This document shows positions 17,544 through 25,319 of a stretch of 64,000 nucleotides of DNA, piece by piece. Under the pieces are notes generated by a model. It was not told the DNA's origin. It saw only the letters and a program-made list of their open reading frames with translations, and searched no databases. Position 1 is the stretch's first letter. Each line of letters opens with the position of its first letter. The position numbers were made by a program, and so were the translations under genes. The DNA comes from Planctomycetota bacterium (lineage in GTDB: Bacteria; Planctomycetota; OFTM77), in contig JAJDCO010000087.1 of the NCBI GenBank assembly GCA_029260795.1, forward strand, positions 81,926-145,925, written 5' to 3'.

Positions 17544-18131
17544 TCAGTCGTAGAGCCCGCGCAGTCGCTTGACGATCGGTCGGAGCTTCACGAGGCAACG
17601 GGATTTGGCGACGTAGACGTGGTCGACGGGCATGTCGAGCGCGCGCGCGATGTCTTCGGCCGACTCGTTGCGAAGCGCGAAGCGTTCGAAGGCCTCCAAC
17701 GTGCGCTTGTCGGTGCGCGTCTTTTTGCGTAGCTCATCGAGGGCACGACGTAGGATCTCGGCCTCGCACTCGCGCTCCCACCAGGTCGCGACGACGGGCT
17801 CCTGCGCGAGCTTCTGGACGACCGAGTCGCCGCGCCAGCCTCGATTCTTTTGGAGCTTTCGAAAGGCATCTGCCACGCAACGACGGGCGATCGCGAACAT
17901 CCACGTCTTGAGCTTGGCTCGCTCTCGATCGAAGTTAGGGGCGGTCTGGGCGAGCCGCATCATGGCGATCTGAGCGACGTCCTCGGCCTCTTCGGCTTGC
18001 AAGCCGGCGCGGCGCGCGAGGCCCTCCACGATCGGTCGGTAGCGCTCGTCGATCTGTTGGAAGCTCTCCGGTCGGCCGCTCTCCACGAAATCGAGGAGCA
18101 GGAACGACGTGGTGTTGGAACCGGAGACCAT
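17544..18131 (-). CDS. ECF-family sigma factor (copy 3)
   Basis: The 195-residue protein is close to copies 1 and 2. Sigma-2 carries EAEDVAQIAMMRLAQ and LKTWMFAIARRC; sigma-4 carries SAEDIARALDMPVDHVYVAKSRC. The track ORF starts at 18317, but MVSGSNTTSFLLLDF at 18131 aligns with the starts of copies 1 and 2 and has GAGG six bases upstream, so the 62 extra residues are dropped. It is convergent with kinase 2. No anti-sigma gene or zinc-binding domain is present. Control is probably through the kinase, which is inference from gene linkage. Confidence 0.92.
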   Translation of the reverse strand: MVSGSNTTSFLLLDFVESGRPESFQQIDERYRPIVEGLARRAGLQAEEAEDVAQIAMMRLAQTAPNFDRERAKLKTWMFAIARRCVADAFRKLQKNRGWRGDSVVQKLAQEPVVATWWERECEAEILRRALDELRKKTRTDKRTLEAFERFALRNESAEDIARALDMPVDHVYVAKSRCLVKLRPIVKRLRGLYD

Positions 18132-18316
18132 TTCGACCTCGTGCTGTTGCGTGCCGCTCCCTTCTCCACCCGCACGGCGCGAGAGACCGAGAGACGAACG
18201 AGTCGCAAGCCAGCCCGAATCCTCGCAGAGAGGAGAAGGACGTGCAACGTGGCTTCGGAACGGCGTCACACCCTGGGTCGGTTCGGTATCCGTCACCCCC
18301 AGGTTGCGCGCCCTCA

Positions 18317-18356
18317 CCCCAGGTTGCGCGCCGGCTTCGCCGGCGCTGACCTGGGG
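18317..18356. repeat. Long hairpin, CCCCAGGT...ACCTGGGG
   Basis: The arms CCCCAGGT..GCGCCGGC and GCCGGCGC..ACCTGGGG form a near-perfect 40-bp palindrome with a TTC loop. The left arm string CCCCAGGTTGCGCGCC also occurs as a direct copy about 20 bp upstream. It heads the 116-bp tandem array, and a degenerate copy closes the array at 18613. Confidence 0.7.
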
Positions 18357-18444
18357 CTGGATGATGTCGGCCTCTCAAGCCGAGCAACCGCCGTTCGATC
18401 ATCGTCGAAAGACCCGGCAGCGGATCGGTGGGAGCTGTCTTCGC

Positions 18445-18470
18445 TGGCAGCGCGGGCGGCCCGCCCGCAT
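18445..18470 (+). repeat. REP-like GC palindrome, copy 1
   Basis: GCGGGCGGCCCGCCCGC preceded by GGCAGC and followed by AT. It is one of six copies of this palindrome seen in the window and lies inside tandem copy 1. Confidence 0.65.
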
Positions 18471-18560
18471 GGACGGATGATGTCGTCCCTTCAAGCCGAG
18501 CAACCGCCATTCGATCATCGTCGAAGGACCCGGCAGCGGATCGGCGGGGGCCTTCTTCGC

Positions 18561-18586
18561 TGGGAGCGCGGGCGGCCCGCCCGCAT
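18561..18586 (+). repeat. REP-like GC palindrome, copy 2
   Basis: TGGGAGC followed by GCGGGCGGCCCGCCCGC and AT. Identical in the core to copy 1, one tandem unit away. Confidence 0.65.
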
Positions 18587-18612
18587 GGACGGATGATGTC
18601 GGTGTCCAGTGA

Positions 18613-18649
18613 CCCCAGGCTGCGGCCGGGCTTCGCCGGCGCTGACCTG
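18613..18649. repeat. Degenerate second copy of the CCCCAGG hairpin
   Basis: CCCCAGGCTGCGGCCGGGCT then TCGCCGGCGCTGACCTG matches the hairpin at 18317-18356, with the right end eroded. The tandem array is therefore bracketed by two related hairpins. Confidence 0.55.
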
Positions 18650-18801
18650 ATGCAGAATGGAGTCGGCACATCGGGCCGAGCGGGACGCCACGGGAGGCGC
18701 TGCATCCCGCTGAGTGTGTGGGAATTCTCCTGGCCTTTCGCAAGGCCGAATCGCCTACTGGCAGAGTTCGAGGTCCGGCATCAACTCGGAGAGGATCCGT
18801 C

Positions 18802-19779
18802 ATGAATCTGCGATCACTGGCACTGCTCCTCTTGCTGGCGTGTCCGCTTCAGGCACAGGAGCCGACGACTCAGCCGACCGTCGAGCTGATCGTCACGGTC
18901 AGCGTCGATTGGGAAGGACGCTCCCTCGACGCAGCCAACGTCGCGGCGATGGTCGATCTACGAGAGCGCTTTCCCAAGGTGCCGTACACGCACTTCCTGA
19001 ACGCGGCCTACTACACGCATGCTGATGTCGATGCGGAGGTCATCGGGCGCGAGATCCGCAAGACGCTGCTCGCCAGCGACGAGATCGGTCTCCACATTCA
19101 CTGTTGGGAATCGCTCATGGTTGCGTCCGGCGTGACCTTTCGCGACCAGCCAACCTTCTGGGGTCGTCCGGCGAGCCGGCGCGGTGGCCGAGAGCCCGGA
19201 CATGAGGTCGAGCTCGATGCGTATGACCTGGAAGAGATCCGCAAGGTGACGCGCTTCTCGAAGGAGAAGCTGAAGGAGCAGGGCTTCGAGCTCTCGAAGA
19301 GCTTTCGTTGTCCCGGCTGGTGCGCGAGCGCGAAAATCCTGCACGCCGTTCGGGCCGAAGGCTTTCTCATCGACTCGTCCGCAACCGACGCGGCCTGGCA
19401 CGACCAAGAGCTCGACGGGCTTCCGATCCACGCCCGCATTCGAGCACTCTGGCCGGAGATCTCGCCTCTGTCGCAGCCTTACCCGATCGAGACAACGAGC
19501 GGTGAGATCTTGGAGATGCCGGACACGGGCGCCCTCGCCGATTACGTCACCGGCGAAGAGATGATCGCACACCTCGAAACGGTGTTGGCGGCCGAGAAAC
19601 TGAACGGACTGCGCTTCGCCCACATCGGATTCCATCACGAGACCGCCGCGCGCTACGGCCCGCGCGTCCGCGAGTGCCTCGAGCACTTCGCCGATGACGG
19701 GCGGATTGCCTTCAAGACGCTCGAAGAAGCGGCCCGCCTGTTCCGCGCCCAAAAGAAGACGGTCGAGATCGGCAAGTGA
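18802..19779 (+). CDS. Secreted polysaccharide deacetylase-like protein
   Basis: A 325-residue exported protein. The N-terminus MNLRSLALLLLLACPLQAQ is a signal peptide; LLAC could also be a lipobox. Motifs fit the NodB/polysaccharide deacetylase fold: TVSVDWEG (Asp36, expected general base or metal ligand), GLHIHCWE (histidine metal ligands), FRCPGWCAS (the R-x-PG motif) and HIGFHHET near the end. Such enzymes remove N- or O-acetyl groups from cell-wall or environmental polysaccharides; here the substrate is unknown. The track starts at 18718, but ATG 18802 has GGAGAGGA upstream and begins the signal peptide. No operon partner follows; a REPIN-like element lies directly downstream. Confidence 0.75.
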   Translation: MNLRSLALLLLLACPLQAQEPTTQPTVELIVTVSVDWEGRSLDAANVAAMVDLRERFPKVPYTHFLNAAYYTHADVDAEVIGREIRKTLLASDEIGLHIHCWESLMVASGVTFRDQPTFWGRPASRRGGREPGHEVELDAYDLEEIRKVTRFSKEKLKEQGFELSKSFRCPGWCASAKILHAVRAEGFLIDSSATDAAWHDQELDGLPIHARIRALWPEISPLSQPYPIETTSGEILEMPDTGALADYVTGEEMIAHLETVLAAEKLNGLRFAHIGFHHETAARYGPRVRECLEHFADDGRIAFKTLEEAARLFRAQKKTVEIGK

Positions 19780-19797
19780 CCCCGCCCGCCCGCCATC

Positions 19798-19937
19798 TTG
19801 GACCGCCGGCTTCAGCCGGGATCGTTACGTGGTCGGCAACACGTGAACTCTCCGCAGTCTCAACCTGAGACGAGACGTCGCCCGGAGAGTCCACGATCCA
19901 CGAGGCGTAACGCGCCGGCTGAAGCCGGTGGTCCGAA
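19798..19937. repeat. REPIN-like 140-bp imperfect palindrome
   Basis: The left end TTGGACCGCCGGCTTCAGCC continues to GTTACG. The reverse complement of the right end gives TTCGGACCACCGGCTTCAGC, also continuing to GTTACG. The terminal arms therefore match over about 31 bp. Inner arms CTCTCCG/CGGAGAG and GTCTC/GAGAC extend the symmetry towards the centre. No ORF is present. The structure fits a REPIN or MITE, a non-coding element moved by a transposase in trans. Confidence 0.7.
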
Positions 19938-19999
19938 GAGGTACGAGAGCAGACGATCTCGATCGCTTCCTGGACCGGTCTGGGACGAGGCGGTTCGAA

Positions 20000-20098
20000 G
20001 GAACAGAGACCCGAACGGAGTCCGTCGCGTCGAACCTTGACGTTCTACGCGTCCTGGCGGGCTGCGATGCCTTCGACTCACATCGAAGAGAAAGCGGC
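20000..20098 (+). repeat. Dispersed repeat, core GAACAGAGAC family, copy C
   Basis: GGAACAGAGACCCGAACGGA followed by CGTCGCGTCGAACCTTGA and, further on, GATGCCTT and GAGAAAGCGG. It aligns with copy E (46666-46764) over nearly 100 bp with scattered mismatches, which defines the full element. Confidence 0.7.
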
Positions 20099-20137
20099 CG
20101 CGGACTAACTCTTCAGACGGTTTCTGTACGGCTCGAC

Positions 20138-21691
20138 TCACCGCTTCTCGAGCAGACGCGGCGCGCTGAAGCCGCGTTCTCGGATCTCTTTCAAGCGCGC
20201 CCGCAAGGCGAGCACCTTGTCCGGCTGCTCGGCGAATCGATTCTCCCGCTGCCCGAGATCGTCATTCAGGTCGAAGAGCGCCGCGGGATGTGCGTTCGTC
20301 TCGTAGCTCTCGGCTTCCATGACCCACTTCGGCACGCGCGAGTGCTGTCCGTTCGGCGCCTCGATGAGCACCCAGCTGCCGTGCCGGATGGCGAACTTGT
20401 CGGCATAGGTGTTGTGCACCAGCGTGTCGCGCGTCGCATTGGCAGCTCCCTTCAAGATCGGCAAGAAGCTCTGGCTGTCTTCCGCGGCCGTATCCGGCAG
20501 CTCATGTCCGACGATCTCAGCGATCGTCGCCATCAGGTCGATCTGTCCGATCAGCGCCTTCGAGACCGTGCCGGGCTTCACGACACCCGGCCAACGGATG
20601 ACGAACGGCACGCGATGTCCGCCCTCCCAGATGTCGCGCTTCAGACCGCGGAGCTCGCCCGCACTTCGATGCCCGAAGTCGCGGACGCGCGGATAGGCGT
20701 AATGCTCGGGGCCGTTGTCGGACGTGAAGATGACGAGAGTGTTCTCGCGGAAGCCGTGCGCGTCGAGTGCCTCGAGGATCTGACCCGCATGCGCGTCACT
20801 TTGATGGACGAAGTCACCATAGCCACCGGCCCGCGTCTTGCCGTGATAGGCCTTCGCCGGCACGATCGGCGCGTGGGGGGACGTCCAGGGAAAGTAGAGA
20901 AAGAACGGCGTGTCGCTGCTCTTCTGCTCCGAGATCCACTGAACCGCGCGCCGTGTGAGCTCGGGCATCACGGCGTCCTGCTTCCAGCCGGCGACCATCG
21001 GTCCCGGCCGCCCTTCCGGGGCGCCTTCCGCCGGCTTCGGATCCGGAACATAGGGCACGGTCGGGACCTGCAAGACGCGGTCGTTCTCGATCCACGTGTA
21101 GGGTGGAAAGTTCGGGACGTCGTCGCCGAAGTAGTGATCGAATCCGTGGGCGAGCGGGCCGTTCGGAATGGGCCGCGACCAATCGAAGGCATCGGCGGCG
21201 GAGCCGCGCTTCTTGCCGTTGATCTCGATCTGCTTCGCTTCGGGCTTCTGAATCGCCTTCCAATCCCAGCCGAGGTGCCACTTGCCGATGCAGGCCGTTC
21301 GGTAGCCCTGTCCCTGCATCATCTCCGGCAAGGTGAGTCGCTCGGGCGCGAAGACGGAGTCGCCGAACGCGTTGACGATGCCGTGAAACTTGCGCCAGTG
21401 GTAACGACCCGTGAGTAGTGCATAGCGACTCGGTGTGCAGATGCCTGACGAGCTGTGGGCGTCCGTGAAGCGCATGCCTTCGCGGGCGAGCCGGTCGAGG
21501 TGGGGCGTCGGGATCTTCGATTCCTGGTTCTGGATGGCGAGGTCGCCGTAGCCCATGTCATCGGCATAGAGGATGACGATGTTGGGCCAGGTCGGCGACT
21601 TCGGCGTCTCCGCGGGCTGTGAGAACGCGATGGGAGCGGCGAGGACGGAGACCCACAAGACGTGTGCGATGACTTCTTGGAGTAGGTTCAT
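20138..21691 (-). CDS. Secreted type I sulfatase (formylglycine type)
   Basis: A 517-residue exported arylsulfatase-family hydrolase. A signal peptide (residues 1-24, ending AFSQ) is followed by the N-terminal sulfatase motif NIVILYADDMGYGD with the metal-binding Asp pair. The modification motif CTPSRYALLTGR puts the formylglycine precursor at Cys85. FTSDNGPE supplies further metal ligands. The enzyme should remove sulfate esters from sulfated polysaccharides or small molecules in the periplasm or outside. The length is typical. Start ATG 21691 is preceded by AGGCAGGT. Planctomycetes are rich in such enzymes. It depends on a formylglycine-generating enzyme encoded elsewhere. It stands alone, with repeats on both sides. 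Confidence 0.93.
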   Translation of the reverse strand: MNLLQEVIAHVLWVSVLAAPIAFSQPAETPKSPTWPNIVILYADDMGYGDLAIQNQESKIPTPHLDRLAREGMRFTDAHSSSGICTPSRYALLTGRYHWRKFHGIVNAFGDSVFAPERLTLPEMMQGQGYRTACIGKWHLGWDWKAIQKPEAKQIEINGKKRGSAADAFDWSRPIPNGPLAHGFDHYFGDDVPNFPPYTWIENDRVLQVPTVPYVPDPKPAEGAPEGRPGPMVAGWKQDAVMPELTRRAVQWISEQKSSDTPFFLYFPWTSPHAPIVPAKAYHGKTRAGGYGDFVHQSDAHAGQILEALDAHGFRENTLVIFTSDNGPEHYAYPRVRDFGHRSAGELRGLKRDIWEGGHRVPFVIRWPGVVKPGTVSKALIGQIDLMATIAEIVGHELPDTAAEDSQSFLPILKGAANATRDTLVHNTYADKFAIRHGSWVLIEAPNGQHSRVPKWVMEAESYETNAHPAALFDLNDDLGQRENRFAEQPDKVLALRARLKEIRERGFSAPRLLEKR

Positions 21692-22016
21692 GAACCGTAC
21701 CTGCCTTCAAGGGAGTGGAATCATTACTCATCAAGAAAGCACAAGGCCTCCACTCAGGCCAGCGCGTGACGCCTCCAAAGCACGAATGACAGAGACGCGA
21801 ACGGAGTCCGCCGAGTCGGCGGTCCACGGTCGTCGCCATCCGGCGGGCCGTTTCGCCTTCGAATGACGAGGACGAGAGAGCGGACGCGTTGATCCTGAGC
21901 CACGTGGACTCACTGAAAGCCGCTCACTGCCTTGGCGCGCGATGGCGACCTGGGTGGCGATCGGTCTTACGCGCCGACTGCCGTCAGCGGCTCTCCGTCA
22001 TGGAGCCTGCACTCCC
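21692..22016. other. Intergenic region upstream of the sulfatase
   Basis: About 325 bp between two minus-strand genes. It must carry the sulfatase promoter. It contains copy D of the dispersed repeat (21788-21815), with GCCGAGTCGGC forming a small stem beside it. No gene is supported. Confidence 0.4.
21788..21815 (+). repeat. Dispersed repeat, core GAACAGAGAC family, copy D
   Basis: GACAGAGACGCGAACGGAGT followed by CCGCCGAG. Only the core is conserved; the flanks differ from copies C and E. Confidence 0.55.
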
Positions 22017-23216
22017 TCACACGCGCAGCCAGCGCGTGAAGAGCGACGCGACTCGGGCGCTCAGGCGAGCGGCGAGGTAGCCGGCGAAGCGCTCGGTGAT
22101 GTCGACGCGGCGCTCGATCATGACCAGCGCGACCTCGCGGTTGCGCTCGAGGAGGTATTCAGCCGAGGTCTGAAGCTCATCAACCAGGCCGAGGCCCTTC
22201 TCCACCGACTCCTCCGCCGACCAGTGATCGCCCGAGCGTACCTCGTCGAGCTTGACGCGGTCGCCTCGATGCTTCTCCACGGCCTGGAGGAATTGAGTGT
22301 GGATGCCGGCCAGCTTCTCATCCATGTATTCTCGCACCTCAGGCCCGTCGTCGTCGGCGAAGTGCACGACCCGCTTCTTGTCGCCGGCCACGAACAAGCG
22401 ATACGATACGCCCTTCTCTTCGAGCAGGCGCTTCACGTTCGGGATGCCGGCCACGACACCCACCGAGCCGACGATCGCGAACGGGCCCGCCAGGATGCGA
22501 TCAGCCGGCAGCGCCATCAGGTAGCCCCCCGAGGCGCCGATGCGATCGATGCAGGCCGTCACCTTCAGGCCGGAGGCACTCAGCCGCTCGAGAAGCGCAT
22601 AGGCGTGACCATAGCCGTGGGTCGTGCCGCCGGGCGAGTCGATGATGACGACGGCTTCCTCGAAGTGGTCTCGGTTCACCAGCACCTCGTCGATCGCTTC
22701 GGATAGACGCTGGTCTCCCGACGCGTTGAGGTCGCGCAGGCCCTGAAAGCGCAGCACGGCCAAACGCGGCGGGGGGCCGGGAAGGCCGGCCTCAACGGAA
22801 GGATCGCGAGGCGCCTGCCCATTCTCGTTCGTGTTCCCCTCGTCTTCCGGCGGCTCGGAGGTCTCACCCGTCGGTGCGGCGGATCTCTCGGTCGGCGCAG
22901 GCCGCACGAAGGCTAGAAAGACGACCAGCTTGAGGAACTGGAGGACTGCGATCAGGAGTCTCGGGATCCACCCGAGGCGCGTCCCCCTGGGCGCCGGCCC
23001 CGGCAACGTGACCGCCAGGACGGGCTTCTCCTGAAAGCGCGTGTGACGATGGTATCGCCACAGGCCCGTGTGAGGATCGCGCTCCGGCTTGAAGTCTTCG
23101 GTATCCAACGACGACTTCGCCAGCAGGCGCGTCAGGTGGAACGCGAAGATCACGCCACTCAGGAGCAGCGCGATCAAGAGCAGTGACTGCAGGACGTCGA
23201 GCGCCTCGACAAGCAT
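22017..23216 (-). CDS. SohB-like membrane serine protease, peptidase family S49
   Basis: A 399-residue signal-peptide-peptidase-A-family protein. Residues 7-30 form a transmembrane anchor and a second hydrophobic segment lies at about 85-104. A Pro/Glu/Asn-rich linker leads into the S49 domain (about 150-360). The catalytic Ser is in GASGGYLMA (Ser229) and the Lys in AGDKKRVVHF (Lys281). Their 52-residue spacing equals that of Escherichia coli SohB, which supports the short, single-domain type rather than full SppA. IIDSPGGT is the conserved oxyanion segment. Such enzymes degrade membrane peptides or damaged membrane proteins. It is transcribed alone; the neighbouring minus-strand protease ends with its own terminator. 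Confidence 0.9.
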   Translation of the reverse strand: MLVEALDVLQSLLLIALLLSGVIFAFHLTRLLAKSSLDTEDFKPERDPHTGLWRYHRHTRFQEKPVLAVTLPGPAPRGTRLGWIPRLLIAVLQFLKLVVFLAFVRPAPTERSAAPTGETSEPPEDEGNTNENGQAPRDPSVEAGLPGPPPRLAVLRFQGLRDLNASGDQRLSEAIDEVLVNRDHFEEAVVIIDSPGGTTHGYGHAYALLERLSASGLKVTACIDRIGASGGYLMALPADRILAGPFAIVGSVGVVAGIPNVKRLLEEKGVSYRLFVAGDKKRVVHFADDDGPEVREYMDEKLAGIHTQFLQAVEKHRGDRVKLDEVRSGDHWSAEESVEKGLGLVDELQTSAEYLLERNREVALVMIERRVDITERFAGYLAARLSARVASLFTRWLRV

Positions 23217-23386
23217 GGCTCGATTCTCTCGAAAAGGACAAGGAGGGACGGGTCGCCCGACAGTCTACCCCAGGGTCTGTTCGTCAGGGATCGCCGCACG
23301 AAGAGAATGACCTCGCATTCCGTCGGATGTCCCAGAAAAAAGTCGCTCGCGCGACGTCTCCGGAAGCCTCCGGAAACCAAGAGAAA

Positions 23387-23414
23387 GAGCCCGGGCGATG
23401 GCTCGCCCGGGCTC
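23387..23414 (-). terminator. Rho-independent terminator of the secreted protease gene
   Basis: Perfect 12-base arms GAGCCCGGGCGA/TCGCCCGGGCTC with a four-base loop lie about 50 bp past the stop at 23466. In the minus direction they are followed by TCTTTCTCTTGGTTT, a T-rich tail. Confidence 0.75.
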
Positions 23415-23465
23415 GGGATCGATCGAAGAGCTCACTCCGACTCGGGGTCGGAGTGGCGGCGTGGA

Positions 23466-24905
23466 TCAGTAGACGTAGATCCGCACCGCGTCCTGACCGT
23501 CCGTGTCGTTGTTGCTGTTCTCGGCATCGCTCGGCTGCGTGATCACGCCGAGGTAGTACCAGCCCGGCGTCAGGTTGCTCGGGAGGTAGACCGAGCCGAC
23601 GTTGACGCGGACCGACGACTTGCTGCCGAAGTTCCAGTTGAAGGAGTGGGACTGGAGCAGGGTGTCGTACTGGGAGATGTTGTCGTTCGTGGAGAGGTAC
23701 ACTTTGACGGGGACGTTGCCGTTGCGTCCCGCGCTGGAGTAGTTGTGCGTCAGGTAGTTGACGCCCGTGACGTAGCCGCCGCGGGGGAAGTAGGTGCCGC
23801 CGGCGTTGACGTCGAGCGGGACGAGGTCCGGCGAGTTGTGGGTGCGAGCGTTGATGAAGTCGACGACGTGTCCGTACTTGCTGGAGGTGAGTCGGACCGA
23901 GTCCATGTCGGTGCCGTAGAACCAGTTCCAGAAGTTGTGCGAGGTGACGGCGTAGACGTACCGGCTGCTGCCGATGAACTTGTAGCTGCCGCTCCCGCTC
24001 TGACCCGGGATGCCGGCCTTGCGACGACGCGCCTCGTAGCTGTTCGGCAGCGTGTCGAAGTCGCCAGCCTCTTGGTACATGTCGACCTGCGAGTAGGGAG
24101 AGCCGGGGTAGGAGTTGTTATACCACCACGGGCTCTCGAACCAGCTGCTGCTGGAGGTGTAGCCGTAGCCGAACCAGCCGGTCAGGGCGCCGACGGGACG
24201 GGCGAGGCGCACCAGGGCAATGTCGTGCTCACTGTCTTCGTTGTTGGTCCAACCGGTCCAGCTCATGACGGTCTCCATCTCGGAGGTGCCGTAAGGAGCG
24301 CTGCCACCGTCGCGACCGGGCGTGACGATGATGCGGCTGGCCCAGCCACCGTTGTCGTGGCTGAAGACGCAGTGACCGGCCGTGATGACGTGTCGCGAGT
24401 CGATGAGCGCGCCCGAAGCACCCGACCAGTTACCGTTGGGCCACTGGATGGAAAGGTGGACGTTCATGCGATTCGGGAAGCACTCGGGGCACGAGACGTA
24501 GTTGAGGCTGCCGAAGTTGGCCGTCATCGGAGGATGCTCGTGATCCTCGCCACCGATCGTCAGGTCACCGACGGCGCCTTCGAGGAACTCCTCGCCGAAG
24601 CGGAGCGCTGTCGAGGCGGCTCGGTCGCCGTCGCGAGTGATCGAGTCGCTGGGAAGGACGAGCTTCTGCTCGTCGCTCGCGAACTCTTCGGGCATCGGGA
24701 GGGGCTCGGGAAACAGAATCGCCTCGTCGGCGTAGCGCTTCGCGCCTTCCTCGCCGGGGCGAGCCGGCTGCACCTTGCCGGGCTGCGGGATGGCGTCGAC
24801 GGTGCTCTTGTCGGAGCGGTCGGTGTTCTTCTGGGACGACTGGGCGAAGGCGGGCGTGGCCAGCACGAGGCCGGCGATCAACAGGAGGGTGTTCCGCGAT
24901 CTCAT
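23466..24905 (-). CDS. Secreted trypsin-fold serine protease with CARDB-like C-terminal domain
   Basis: A 479-residue exported protease. Residues 1-21 are a signal peptide (MRSRNTLLLIAGLVLATPAFA). A pro-region of about 100 residues precedes the S1-type domain. The catalytic triad is visible: His178 in ITAGHC, Asp228 in EHDIAL and Ser303 in GQSGSG. The GxSGS form of the serine motif is typical of V8/glutamyl-endopeptidase-like enzymes rather than classic trypsin. From about residue 355 a beta domain of the CARDB type follows (DLVPLDVNAGGTYFPRG, VKVYLSTNDNIS), probably for cell-surface contacts. Two Cys in SCPECF could form a disulfide. ATG 24905 has AAGGA upstream. Cleavage specificity is not proven. 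Confidence 0.9.
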   Translation of the reverse strand: MRSRNTLLLIAGLVLATPAFAQSSQKNTDRSDKSTVDAIPQPGKVQPARPGEEGAKRYADEAILFPEPLPMPEEFASDEQKLVLPSDSITRDGDRAASTALRFGEEFLEGAVGDLTIGGEDHEHPPMTANFGSLNYVSCPECFPNRMNVHLSIQWPNGNWSGASGALIDSRHVITAGHCVFSHDNGGWASRIIVTPGRDGGSAPYGTSEMETVMSWTGWTNNEDSEHDIALVRLARPVGALTGWFGYGYTSSSSWFESPWWYNNSYPGSPYSQVDMYQEAGDFDTLPNSYEARRRKAGIPGQSGSGSYKFIGSSRYVYAVTSHNFWNWFYGTDMDSVRLTSSKYGHVVDFINARTHNSPDLVPLDVNAGGTYFPRGGYVTGVNYLTHNYSSAGRNGNVPVKVYLSTNDNISQYDTLLQSHSFNWNFGSKSSVRVNVGSVYLPSNLTPGWYYLGVITQPSDAENSNNDTDGQDAVRIYVY

Positions 24906-25000
24906 CGTGGATTCCTTTGAAGTTTCGTGGAGAGCTTTATTGCTTCACTCGGCCAATGCCGGGTGGTCATGCACTCCAAGCGAAAAGCGCGAGGAGCTGT

Positions 25001-25033
25001 GACACCGAAAACTTCGGAGGGCGTGTCTTTTTT
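25001..25033 (+). terminator. Orphan intrinsic terminator on the plus strand
   Basis: GACAC/GTGTC outer arms and CCGAA/TTCGG inner arms are followed at once by TTTTTT, the best T-run in the window. The only nearby genes run the other way or start 290 bp later. It may end an unannotated short transcript between 24906 and 25000. About 410 bp (24906-25319) otherwise hold no gene. Confidence 0.55.
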
Positions 25034-25084
25034 CGATCGGCGGGCGAGAGGATGCGGAGTCGACACGCACCGACCGGCTGGTCC

Positions 25085-25109
25085 AGGCGGGCGAGCCGCC
25101 CGCGCTCCG
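25085..25109 (-). repeat. REP-like GC palindrome, copy 3 (inverted)
   Basis: Read on the minus strand it gives GGAGCGCGGGCGGCTCGCCC, one base different in the palindrome core from the plus-strand copies at 18561 and 54140. Confidence 0.5.
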
Positions 25110-25319
25110 TGCGTTGACGCACTCGGATCTATGCACGCCGAGAGCCGAACCGGAACCGACGTCATGATCGATTACGGCAGTCCAAGTGGTCCAGCCGAGG
25201 AGAGCGAGCGTCGGATTCCTCAGGTACGATGAGCACTCGAACTTCCTCCTTGTCGACTCGGCTCTACCGGCCGTGGATCGTCGTGGATCGTTGACCTCGC
25301 ACGCACTCAGGAAAGGCCC

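Larger units (their letters stand above)
18363..18600. repeat. 116-bp tandem repeat, two full copies plus a partial third
   Basis: Copies start GATGTCGNCC at 18363, 18479 and 18595, spaced exactly 116 bp. Copies 1 and 2 are about 93% identical, and each contains CAAGCCGAGCAACCGCC, a GATCATCGTCGAA segment and a REP-like palindrome near its end. The array lies upstream of the deacetylase-like gene and has no coding capacity that I can support. Confidence 0.85.

Noticed and set aside
18363-18600. Possible CRISPR array or coding repeat
   Set aside because: The 116-bp units are identical along their whole length, so there are no spacers, and ORFs across them have no conserved product or start signal.
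23307-24920. 537-residue plus-strand ORF
   Set aside because: Antisense to the secreted protease gene, which has a full catalytic triad and signal peptide; the shadow is a Val/Arg/Asp-rich composition artefact.
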